Assembly: GCA_017853785.1 (NCBI GenBank)
Contig: JAFMIX010000045.1
Location: forward strand, 1-11,901
Source: Verrucomicrobiales bacterium
GTDB taxonomy: Bacteria > Verrucomicrobiota > Verrucomicrobiia > Limisphaerales > JAFMIX01
Length of the DNA stretch: 11,901 bases
Reading direction: 5' to 3'
The notes beneath the pieces are model-generated. The model was given only the letters and a program-made list of their open reading frames with translations, was not told where the DNA came from and ran no database searches. Both the position numbers and the translations under genes were made by a program. This document shows, one piece after another, positions 1 to 7,180 of the stretch (its first letter is position 1; each line of letters starts with the position of its first letter).

Positions 1-817
1 GTCCGACCTGAACATCGCCGTCTTCGGCGGCCACGGCGACTCCCCCCGCGTCGTCATCGCCCCCGCCAGCGTCGAAGATTGCTTCTACACCGCCATCGAA
101 GCCGTCAACATCGCCCGCAAATACAGCGTGCCCGTCTTCATCGTCAGCGACCAGGCCATCGCCACGCGCATCGAGGCGTTCGTCGAGCCTGACCTGAAGA
201 AAATCTGCCAAGACATCTCCCCCGACCTGTCGCCCATCGCCGACCACAAACCCTACGACCTCTCCGCTCCGGACGGCATCACGCATCACGTCGCCCCTGG
301 CACGCGCATCATGAGCGGCAAGTATCCCATCGCGACCGGGCTGGAACACGATGAACTTGGGCACCCGACCGGCTCGCCGAAGCTCCACCAGTTGATGATC
401 AACAAGCGCCGCAAAAAATTGCAGGCGCTCGCCGCCACCTTGCCCACGCCGAAAATCTACGGACCGAGCGAAGGCAACATCCTCCTCGTCGGCTGGGGAT
501 CCACGCAGGGCCCGATCAAGGAAGCCGTCGACCGCGCCCGCGCCGCCGGCGACAGCGTCTCTTCCATCCACATCAAGCACCTGAATCCGTTGCCGCCCGG
601 CCTCGAAAACATTTTCTCCGGCTTCAACCACATCCTCGTCGTCGAGATGAACGACGAAGGTCTGTATGGCTTCGGTCAGTTGGGCACCCTGCTCCGCGCC
701 CGCTATTGCGATCCAAAAATCCAAGGCCTCAACAAGTGCGACGGCCTCACTTTCAAAGTCAAAGAAATCCTCGAACGCGCCAAGACCTCCGTCGCCGCCG
801 GTCTGCGCAAACTGTAA
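1..817 (+). CDS. korA: 2-oxoacid:ferredoxin oxidoreductase alpha subunit, 3' part
   Basis: Catalytic subunit, with KorB, of the cytoplasmic enzyme that oxidatively decarboxylates 2-oxoglutarate (or a related 2-oxoacid) with CoA and reduces ferredoxin. The open frame enters from the window edge at base 2, so 271 residues are visible and the N-terminal part, often a fused gamma domain, lies outside. Seen directly: GGHGDSPRVVIAPASVEDCF at the start, typical of the alpha-subunit substrate/pyrophosphate domain; IVSDQAIATR; then the C-terminal transketolase-like domain with LLVGWGSTQGPIKEA and the closing ILVVEMNDEGLYGFGQL. korB follows 21 nt downstream in the same direction, as usual for this two-gene enzyme. 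Substrate preference between 2-oxoglutarate and other 2-oxoacids cannot be told from sequence alone; kor is favoured by the short two-subunit layout. Confidence 0.9.
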   Translation, partial: SDLNIAVFGGHGDSPRVVIAPASVEDCFYTAIEAVNIARKYSVPVFIVSDQAIATRIEAFVEPDLKKICQDISPDLSPIADHKPYDLSAPDGITHHVAPGTRIMSGKYPIATGLEHDELGHPTGSPKLHQLMINKRRKKLQALAATLPTPKIYGPSEGNILLVGWGSTQGPIKEAVDRARAAGDSVSSIHIKHLNPLPPGLENIFSGFNHILVVEMNDEGLYGFGQLGTLLRARYCDPKIQGLNKCDGLTFKVKEILERAKTSVAAGLRKL

Positions 818-838
818 TTCCCTGATTCATTCATCCAT

Positions 839-1783
839 ATGAGCAACGTTGTCGCTGAATCCTCCGTTCGTCCCATTTTGGTGCCCACGCTGGCCCAGTC
901 CCAGGCCGAAGAGCGCAAGCCCCTCACCAAGAAAGAAGTCTCCGCCGACCACCCGACCTGGTGCCCCGGCTGCGGCGACTTCTCCGTCCTTGCCCTCTAT
1001 TTCAAGCTCATCGAAAAGCGCAAGATGGTGCATGAGAAGATCACCACCGTGGCGGGCATCGGCTGCTCCAGCCGCTTCCCGTATTTCGTGCAGGCCCACG
1101 GCGTCCACTTCATCCATGGCCGCGCGCTGCCGTTCGCTTCCGGCATTTCCTTATCGCGCCCCGATCTCCACGTCTTCGTCTTCGGCGGCGACGGCGACGC
1201 CTTCTCCATCGGCGGCAACCATTTCAACCACACCGCGCGCAAGAACATCAAGATGACCTATTGCGTGATGGACAACTGGGTCTACGGCCTCACCAAGAAA
1301 CAGACCTCGCCTACTTCCCCGCTCGGCTTTAAGAGCAAGACCGACCCTTGGGGCGCGCTCGACTATCCGATCAACCCCATGAAGCAAGCCATCGCTGCCG
1401 GGGCGACCTTTGTGGCGCGTACCACGCACACCAACCCCGCGCACGTCTTGCAGATGATGGAAGCCGCGATGGACCACGACGGCTTCAGCTTCATCGAGTG
1501 CCTGAGCGAATGCGTGGAGTTCTATGAAGGCGCGTTCGATGCCAGCAACCCGCGCAAAGGCGGCGTCTTCCAGACCGTCCCCGCCGACCACGATGTGACC
1601 GATGAACTCGCTGCCTACAAGCTCGCCGGCGAAGATTTCCCCGGCAAATTCGGCATCTTCTATCAGGTGAAAAAGCCGACCAAGAACACCAAGGAAATCA
1701 ACATCCAGACCACCATGCAGGAAAAAGTCAAAGGGCTCTCCCCCGCCGACATCCTGCAGAAGACCTTCGACCGGATGCGCTAA
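839..1783 (+). CDS. korB: 2-oxoacid:ferredoxin oxidoreductase beta subunit
   Basis: Thiamine-pyrophosphate and [4Fe-4S] subunit partnering KorA. At 314 residues it has normal length for the short KorB type. Visible motifs: WCPGCGDF at residues 41-48 and GIGCSSR at 73-79, giving cluster cysteines C42, C45 and C76, with C225 (SECVEF) as the likely fourth; HGRALPFASGI at 93-103; and the TPP-binding GGDGDAFSIGGNH at 117-128 followed by DNWVYGLTKKQTSPTS at 145-160. The loop reads TKKQ where many relatives have TKGQ, a small variation. The ATG at 839 is the first start before the conserved core. No clear Shine-Dalgarno is visible, and the 21-nt gap to korA suggests joint transcription. Transcription should end at the strong hairpin just after the stop codon. 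Confidence 0.93.
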   Translation: MSNVVAESSVRPILVPTLAQSQAEERKPLTKKEVSADHPTWCPGCGDFSVLALYFKLIEKRKMVHEKITTVAGIGCSSRFPYFVQAHGVHFIHGRALPFASGISLSRPDLHVFVFGGDGDAFSIGGNHFNHTARKNIKMTYCVMDNWVYGLTKKQTSPTSPLGFKSKTDPWGALDYPINPMKQAIAAGATFVARTTHTNPAHVLQMMEAAMDHDGFSFIECLSECVEFYEGAFDASNPRKGGVFQTVPADHDVTDELAAYKLAGEDFPGKFGIFYQVKKPTKNTKEINIQTTMQEKVKGLSPADILQKTFDRMR

Positions 1784-1799
1784 ACGGCTTTCCCGGTTC

Positions 1800-1838
1800 A
1801 AACAAAAAACCCCGACGAACCGTCGGGGTTTTTTGTTT
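1800..1838. terminator. Bidirectional intrinsic terminator
   Basis: Perfect 18-bp inverted repeat (1800-1817 against 1821-1838) with a three-base loop AAC. The core is CCCCGACG/CGTCGGGG, flanked by six A on the left and six T on the right, so it gives a GC stem followed by a U tract on either strand. It lies 17 nt after the korB stop and 17 nt before the end of the minus-strand prepilin pseudogene, so it would terminate both converging transcripts. Confidence 0.93.
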
Positions 1839-1854
1839 AGCCGATGGAATCACC

Positions 1855-2669
1855 TCAATGACCATTCGCGCTGTCGGGGTAGCACCACAAATCATTTACT
1901 GCGGCAGCGGAAGCCCCTTTGTTGACGTCCACGATTGGAATCCGACCCGCACTGCCGTCAAACCTCCCCACTTGGGCCACGCTGCCGTGACGTTTGGATA
2001 ATGAGACTTGCGCTTCCATGGGCTTGTTAGCCAGATCATTCCATTGACCACCAGAGGTGTTCAATTCGTTGAGTTCCCATTGTAAGATGTTGGATGGCTT
2101 GAACCGTGAGAGTTTCAGGGGGCCGGTCGAAGTCGTCTTTCCGCAACCCACCACCGCACCGTTCCAAACATAACTGCTGATCAACCGACCTCGGTTATAG
2201 TAATTACTGTTCACCGAATCTTGGGGACATTGCAGAAGCTTGATGTTTCTGAGATACGGAAAAAGCAAGGCGGGTCTGCTCGCGGGAGCTTGACCCGAGA
2301 GAGATACTTCGCCTGCCGATCGTAATCTGCTTGAAAGCTGGCAGCCGTATGACTGCCCAGCGGCCCGATGCCGGCACTGGTCGCCCAACAGTCCTTGCAG
2401 CCCACAGTGCCCCAGCCGGGGTCGGGCAAGATTTGATTATGACCATCAAAATACAAATGCACGGCGAACATAGTCTGCCGGCAATTATTCAGGTCGGTGA
2501 TGGCGTAGGCTTTGGCTTTTGCGCGATTGAGCGCCGGCACCAGCAACGCCGCCTGGCTGACGATGACGGCGATGACCACCAACAATTTAATCCGGGTGAA
2601 CACCGCTGCGTTCTGGACCGGCTGACGGCGGGGATGCGTTTCCGATGAAGGGGACAAACCAATTTTCAA
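1855..2669 (-). pseudogene. Degenerate prepilin-like (type II pseudopilin) gene with frameshift
   Basis: Two overlapping minus-strand frames together make one prepilin-type protein of the verrucomicrobial H-x9-DG/LWC class. The 5' frame (from a TTG at 2669) carries VFTRIKLLVVIAVI followed by LLVPALNRAKAKAYAITD and DPGWG. The 3' frame carries PYLRNIKLLQCPQDS, the GRFDGSAG segment and a canonical tail LWCYPDSANGH ending at 1855. The frame must change near the TC repeat at 2297-2304, between QAKYLS and SGQAPASRP. The signal helix is also altered: the conserved FTLIE reads FTRIK, losing the Glu at mature position 5 and placing an Arg in the hydrophobic stretch. Together these point to a dead gene. 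A sequencing error could explain the frameshift but not the altered helix. The intact paralogue sits at 9501-10556. Confidence 0.8.
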
Positions 2670-2801
2670 GCAAGCCTATTCACCCGGACGCTTCAGCCAC
2701 CCACGAACTTTGAGATTGGCGAAACGACCTGACCGCCAAAGCCCAAAAGCCGGAAAATTCTTCCTTCGCACCTCTAAGCCTTTGTTGTTAGTTTTCCGGA
2801 C

Positions 2802-3263
2802 ATGCCTCACATCCACGAAAAAATTGATTTCACCGTCGCCATCTTCGTCGTGGCGAACGGCAAGGTGCTGCTCATCCACCACCGCAAGCTGGACAAATGG
2901 TTGCCGCTCGGCGGCCATATCGAACTCGAGGAAGACCCCGAGCAAGCCGCCGTGCGCGAGGCCAAGGAGGAAAGCGGACTCGACGTGGAATTGCTCGGCG
3001 AACGCCCGCCCACCACGGAAACCGGCACGCGCGCCCTCATCGCCCCGCGCTTTCTCGACATCCATCGCATCAATGCCACCCACGAACACATCGGCATGAT
3101 TTACTGGGCGCGGCCCAAGAGCGGCACGACCACACTCGCCGCCGCCGAACATCACGACATCCGCTGGTGCACCGCCGCCGAACTGGAAACCCTCCAGCCG
3201 CCGATGTCCGGCGCGGTGAAATGGTATTGCCGGAAAGCCATCGAGGAAATCAGCCGCACCTGA
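2802..3263 (+). CDS. Nudix hydrolase
   Basis: Small cytoplasmic hydrolase of nucleoside-diphosphate-linked substrates, 153 residues, normal for a single-domain Nudix protein. The Nudix box is complete at residues 38-60: G38, E44, R52-E53, E56-E57, G59, preceded by the usual KWLPLGGHIE lead-in. Metal would be held by the RE..EE glutamates. The N-terminal strand FTVAIFVVANGKVLLIHH is typical of the fold. Nothing in the sequence identifies the substrate; there is no ADP-ribose or MutT-specific signature that I can defend. It is transcribed alone: the gene to its left runs the other way, and its stop is only 7 nt from the stop of the converging cytochrome gene, with no intrinsic terminator between them. 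The ATG at 2802 has no obvious ribosome binding site. Confidence 0.9.
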   Translation: MPHIHEKIDFTVAIFVVANGKVLLIHHRKLDKWLPLGGHIELEEDPEQAAVREAKEESGLDVELLGERPPTTETGTRALIAPRFLDIHRINATHEHIGMIYWARPKSGTTTLAAAEHHDIRWCTAAELETLQPPMSGAVKWYCRKAIEEISRT

Positions 3264-3270
3264 ACTGTTT

Positions 3271-6200
3271 CTATTTTCCCCGCTGCATCAACCGGTCGCT
3301 TGAAGGCTGTGCCACAGCCTTAGTCTCCGTAGTGGCCTTGAATTCTGCCGTCGGCTGCAAGGTTGCGCCGCTCTTGGTTTGGAGCTGACCGTTCTTCACC
3401 GCCACATCTTCCACGGTGTAGGGCGTGCCGTCGGCGTGCTGGTAGAACCTCTTCATCTCGTCGAGGCGGAACGGACGTGAGCCGCGCCGGCCAAAGACCA
3501 CGGTCTGGTTGCCGGTCTCGTCCACCACGCGGTCGCGGTCGAGGCCGCGGCCCACCGCCAGTGCCGGGCCATGCGTCTTGTAGGTGGCGATGAGCTTCGG
3601 GTTCGGGGCGGGACTGAAACCCATGTGGCCGGGCACGTTCTCCGGCGAAATCATCTGCAACACGCGCAAGCCGTTCTTGCCGTCCGCCACGAGCGCGAAC
3701 ATGGAGGCGTTGATCGAACCGATTTGGACGGCGCGGACGTCGTTCAGTTTTCCGTCGGCGGTGAAATGGCGTTCGAGCTTCGGCTTCTCGGGATTTGAAA
3801 TATCGATGAATGCAAGTCCGTCCTCGCCGTCGGCCACGTAGGCATAGGTGCGCGCGAGGTAGAAGCGTTGTGCGTGCTTCAGCGGGACGACCGCGCCGGG
3901 AATCAGCTTCGGCTTCGCCGGGTCGGTGATGTCCACGACCTTGAAGCCTTCGTCGTCGGTCACGAAAGCGTAGCGGAACTGCACGCCCACGGCGCGCGGG
4001 TTCTTGAATTCGCCGCCGCTCAACTCCCCAATCAACTTCGGCTCGGCGAGTTCGGTGTTGCTCAAGCCGAGCACGAACAAACCGCGTTCCGCGACGACGA
4101 ACAGGTTCGTGCCGGCCATGAAGGAATGCATCGCACCCTTGAGCTTCCGGTCCGGGTTATAGCGGATGGTCTTGAGGTCTTTGTCGAGGAAGTTGTTGGC
4201 GGGATTGCCGTCCACGAGCGTGGCGACGGTGCTCATGACGAGACCTTCCTCGCGGTCGGTCACGAACACCCACGCGTAGATGAGGCTGATGGGCTGCTCC
4301 TCGTTCTCGGGCAGACGATTCCGCGTGGGGTCGATGCCCAGCGTGCTCGGCAGCGTGACGCTCGTGGCGTATTTGGTGTGGATATAGGTGCGCTGGCCCA
4401 GCGGCGAAACCGGCGCGCTGGTGATACGTTCGCTGAAACCTTTCTGGTCGATGTTCGCCACATCGAACACCTCGAAGCCGTCCGCACCGTTCGCGGTATA
4501 GAGATATTCGCCGCGTTGAACGAGATCCAAAATTTCTTTGCCGTCGTGGTGATATGCCTGCTTGAGTTCGCCTTTGTTCTGCTCGACGTGCTGAACGTAG
4601 TTGGACGGATACGCGAGCTTGTGCAGATGGCTGCCGAGCGCGGCCTGCGGCTCTTCCTGCTCGGTCCAGACGACGGCTTCGAGGCCGTCCTTGCCCTCGC
4701 CGACATAGGCGTAGCGCCCGAAGAAATTCACCGTGCCCGTGCCGAAGCCGAGCAGCGACGCAAGCCACGCGTTGTTGTCGTTGTCCTTAGAGATGTGGCA
4801 ATCGGCGCAACCCTTCGTGGTCCCGACGCCGCTGGTGGTGTGCGGCAGGTGCGGATTGTAAGCCTGACCGCTGTAACCTTCGGCACTCACGGTCTGCTGT
4901 TGCGAATAAATCCATTCGCGGTTGGAATTCTGTGAGCCAACGATGACCGCGCTCGACGAACGCAACACGGCGAGCCGATGATTCTTGTAAGTCGCGTCCA
5001 CTCCGAGCTGGAAGACGTCGTCGCGCACGACCTGCGGATTGTAGCCGGTGAAGTTGCGCGTGGTGATGCCCTCGAACTTGTTGAGTGCGGCCTTCTGGTT
5101 CGCGCGCATCGGCAAGTGGCAGCCGAAGCAGCTCGTCGCCCACGAACTGTGGCAGACCTGGCAGGAGATGTTCGACTCGTCATGGGCGAGGGCGGCTTTG
5201 CAGTCGGGTTTCTCCGGCACGTCGCCCCACGTCTTGCCGTCGCGGCGCAGCGTTTTCGCGTAGGCGGACTTCGCGTTGTAGTGCGACGACTTGGGGTCAA
5301 CCGTGTCGATCGTCTGCGGCACTTCCCAGACGAGGTCGGGGCTCATGGTCGAGCGTTGGAACAGCTTGTTGCCTTCCCAGTAAAACTTCGGCCCCCACGA
5401 GGTGCTGCTCTTGTTCAAATCAATCTTGCCGCCGTTGCCGCTCGTGATAAGCGTCGGGCGCGCGCGCACGGTGCCGTGGCAGTCAATGCACTCGATGGTC
5501 GTGGCCGCGCGCGGCTCGCCGTAGAGGTTGCCGTTGCCGTGGACGTCGGTGTCGAAGTGGCAGTCGGCGCACTGCATGCCGTGCGCGAGGTGCGCGTCTT
5601 TCAAGTGAACTGCCTTCGCCCACTTCTGCGGGTCGTCGTGCGGGATGATGGTGTCGTCGAGTTCGCGAAGGTTGCCTTGCTTGTCCTTCTTGAACACGGC
5701 GCGGAACATCCAGCCGTGACCGTGATAATCGGCGAACTGGGTATGCTTCAGCTTCGGATTCAGCTCGGCGGACTTTTCGAGGAAGGCCAAGTCGCTCCAC
5801 AAGCCACGCGCGGCGGCGGCTTCGGGATTGTGGCGGATGGCGTCCACCAACTCCTCGTCGGTCGGGTTTTTCTGCTGCGTCATTTGCGCACGGGTTTTGT
5901 TGCCGGCGAAATGCGGGTCGTCCGCGATAGGATTCGCGGGGTGCGGATACATGAATTCGCCGTCGCTCTCCTGATCCCACCACGTGTAGCCGAGGAACGG
6001 ATTCACGAAAAGATTGCCTTGGTGCATGTGGCAGTTCATGCACTGGCTCGTGGGGATGGCGCGGGTGAGTTCGTGTTTGATGGGATGGCCGCGCTCGTCC
6101 TTGCGCAGGCCGGATTGGTCGCCGCTGAAGCTCAAGCCTTGGTTGCCATACTTGGAATACCAGCCCGAGTGCGTGGGCGAACGGTCGTTCGCATACACGA

Positions 6201-7161
6201 CGTGGCACGCGGTGCAGCCGCTGCTGCGGTAATCGCCGGGATGATTGTTGCTGCCCATGAAGTCGAGCATCGGATCGTGCAGGCGCGTTTTTTGAATGTT
6301 GAGGAACACGGGATCAATCCGGTTCAACGTGCCGAGGCCGCGCTCGCTCAAGCGGCGCAGCGGTCGCCCGGGCGGCTCGTTGGGCGTGGGCAAGCCGAGT
6401 TGAAGCTGCTTCTCCCCGCCGCGCTCGAAGATGCGGAGGATGTTGCCCGGCTGCGCGAGCGGAAAGCGCGGCAACGGTTCGAGGCAGGGCAGTACGCCAT
6501 TCGTGCGCGTCTCCTCGGCGGTGGGGACGTAGGGGTTCACGAGCTTGAGCGGTTCGCCGTGCGGGCCGTAAGCCTGACCGTAGCGCGCATTCTTGTGTGG
6601 CACCGCGCCGTTGTTGTAGAGCGCCGCGCCCCAAAGCATCGCGCCGTGACGCATCATGCTGTGGCTGGTGTTGCGGAATTCCTTTTCGTGACAGACGCCG
6701 CAGGTTTTTTCCGCCACGCGCAAATCGCCGGGATTGATGAACTGGATGAACTCGGGCGATTCCTTGTTGAGCAGCACGTCGGAGTCGGCGGGGTTCGCCG
6801 AGGTCGGCCAGAACTCGGGATGCTGCGGCAGCACGTGCGCTTTCTTGAGCGTAAGGCCGGGCGTGGGATTGCCGCCGTGGCAATCGGTGCAGCCGAGCAC
6901 GACATTCGTGCTGACGTGCATGGAGTGGTTCTCGATGCCCTTGTGACATTCGAGGCAGCCGCGGCTTTTCCGCAAGGCCTCGTCGCGGGTCTGATCCACC
7001 CAATTGCGCGCGGGGAGTTTTTCGGGGGCAGCGGGGGTGAGGTCGCGCGGGACGGAAATTGGCGGGCCGAAACCGGCGTCTTCCGCGAGAGCGGGACTGG
7101 AGAATAGGACGAATGCGACAAATGCGACGAATGCCCGCCGCAGGATTTCTTCATGCTTCAT
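3271..7161 (-). CDS. Ten-haem c-type cytochrome with C-terminal LVIVD-like propeller
   Basis: Large exported electron-transfer protein, 1296 residues. A signal peptide covers residues 1-26 (basic start, hydrophobic AFVAFVAFVLF, cleavage after SSPALA). Ten CxxCH haem sites are seen at C69, C91, C154, C316, C374, C531, C558, C667, C678 and C785. After the last haem come seven repeats of the type YAYVADGEDGLAFIDISNP beginning near residues 815, 884, 963, 1019, 1063, 1105 and 1154, matching the LVIVD/beta-propeller style. There is no lipobox and no C-terminal anchor, so it is periplasmic or held at the outer membrane by a partner. I chose the ATG at 7161, which follows AGAAGG and begins the signal peptide cleanly; an ATG at 7179, one base past the stop of the upstream barrel gene, would add six residues. 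Coupling to that barrel gene suggests an electron conduit; donor and acceptor are unknown. Confidence 0.9.
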   Translation of the reverse strand: MKHEEILRRAFVAFVAFVLFSSPALAEDAGFGPPISVPRDLTPAAPEKLPARNWVDQTRDEALRKSRGCLECHKGIENHSMHVSTNVVLGCTDCHGGNPTPGLTLKKAHVLPQHPEFWPTSANPADSDVLLNKESPEFIQFINPGDLRVAEKTCGVCHEKEFRNTSHSMMRHGAMLWGAALYNNGAVPHKNARYGQAYGPHGEPLKLVNPYVPTAEETRTNGVLPCLEPLPRFPLAQPGNILRIFERGGEKQLQLGLPTPNEPPGRPLRRLSERGLGTLNRIDPVFLNIQKTRLHDPMLDFMGSNNHPGDYRSSGCTACHVVYANDRSPTHSGWYSKYGNQGLSFSGDQSGLRKDERGHPIKHELTRAIPTSQCMNCHMHQGNLFVNPFLGYTWWDQESDGEFMYPHPANPIADDPHFAGNKTRAQMTQQKNPTDEELVDAIRHNPEAAAARGLWSDLAFLEKSAELNPKLKHTQFADYHGHGWMFRAVFKKDKQGNLRELDDTIIPHDDPQKWAKAVHLKDAHLAHGMQCADCHFDTDVHGNGNLYGEPRAATTIECIDCHGTVRARPTLITSGNGGKIDLNKSSTSWGPKFYWEGNKLFQRSTMSPDLVWEVPQTIDTVDPKSSHYNAKSAYAKTLRRDGKTWGDVPEKPDCKAALAHDESNISCQVCHSSWATSCFGCHLPMRANQKAALNKFEGITTRNFTGYNPQVVRDDVFQLGVDATYKNHRLAVLRSSSAVIVGSQNSNREWIYSQQQTVSAEGYSGQAYNPHLPHTTSGVGTTKGCADCHISKDNDNNAWLASLLGFGTGTVNFFGRYAYVGEGKDGLEAVVWTEQEEPQAALGSHLHKLAYPSNYVQHVEQNKGELKQAYHHDGKEILDLVQRGEYLYTANGADGFEVFDVANIDQKGFSERITSAPVSPLGQRTYIHTKYATSVTLPSTLGIDPTRNRLPENEEQPISLIYAWVFVTDREEGLVMSTVATLVDGNPANNFLDKDLKTIRYNPDRKLKGAMHSFMAGTNLFVVAERGLFVLGLSNTELAEPKLIGELSGGEFKNPRAVGVQFRYAFVTDDEGFKVVDITDPAKPKLIPGAVVPLKHAQRFYLARTYAYVADGEDGLAFIDISNPEKPKLERHFTADGKLNDVRAVQIGSINASMFALVADGKNGLRVLQMISPENVPGHMGFSPAPNPKLIATYKTHGPALAVGRGLDRDRVVDETGNQTVVFGRRGSRPFRLDEMKRFYQHADGTPYTVEDVAVKNGQLQTKSGATLQPTAEFKATTETKAVAQPSSDRLMQRGK

Positions 7162-7180
7162 TCTGCCTTCTCTATTCATT

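Noticed and set aside
3303..3321. AAGGCTGT/ACAGCCTT hairpin near the cytochrome 3' end
   Set aside because: It lies inside the coding sequence and is not followed by a U tract on either strand, so it is not called as a terminator.
4978..7107. 709-residue open frame on the plus strand opposite the cytochrome gene
   Set aside because: Composition is rich in Arg, Val, Ala and His without any domain, signal peptide or haem pattern, while the minus strand has ten CxxCH motifs and a signal peptide. It is the complement of GC-biased codons.
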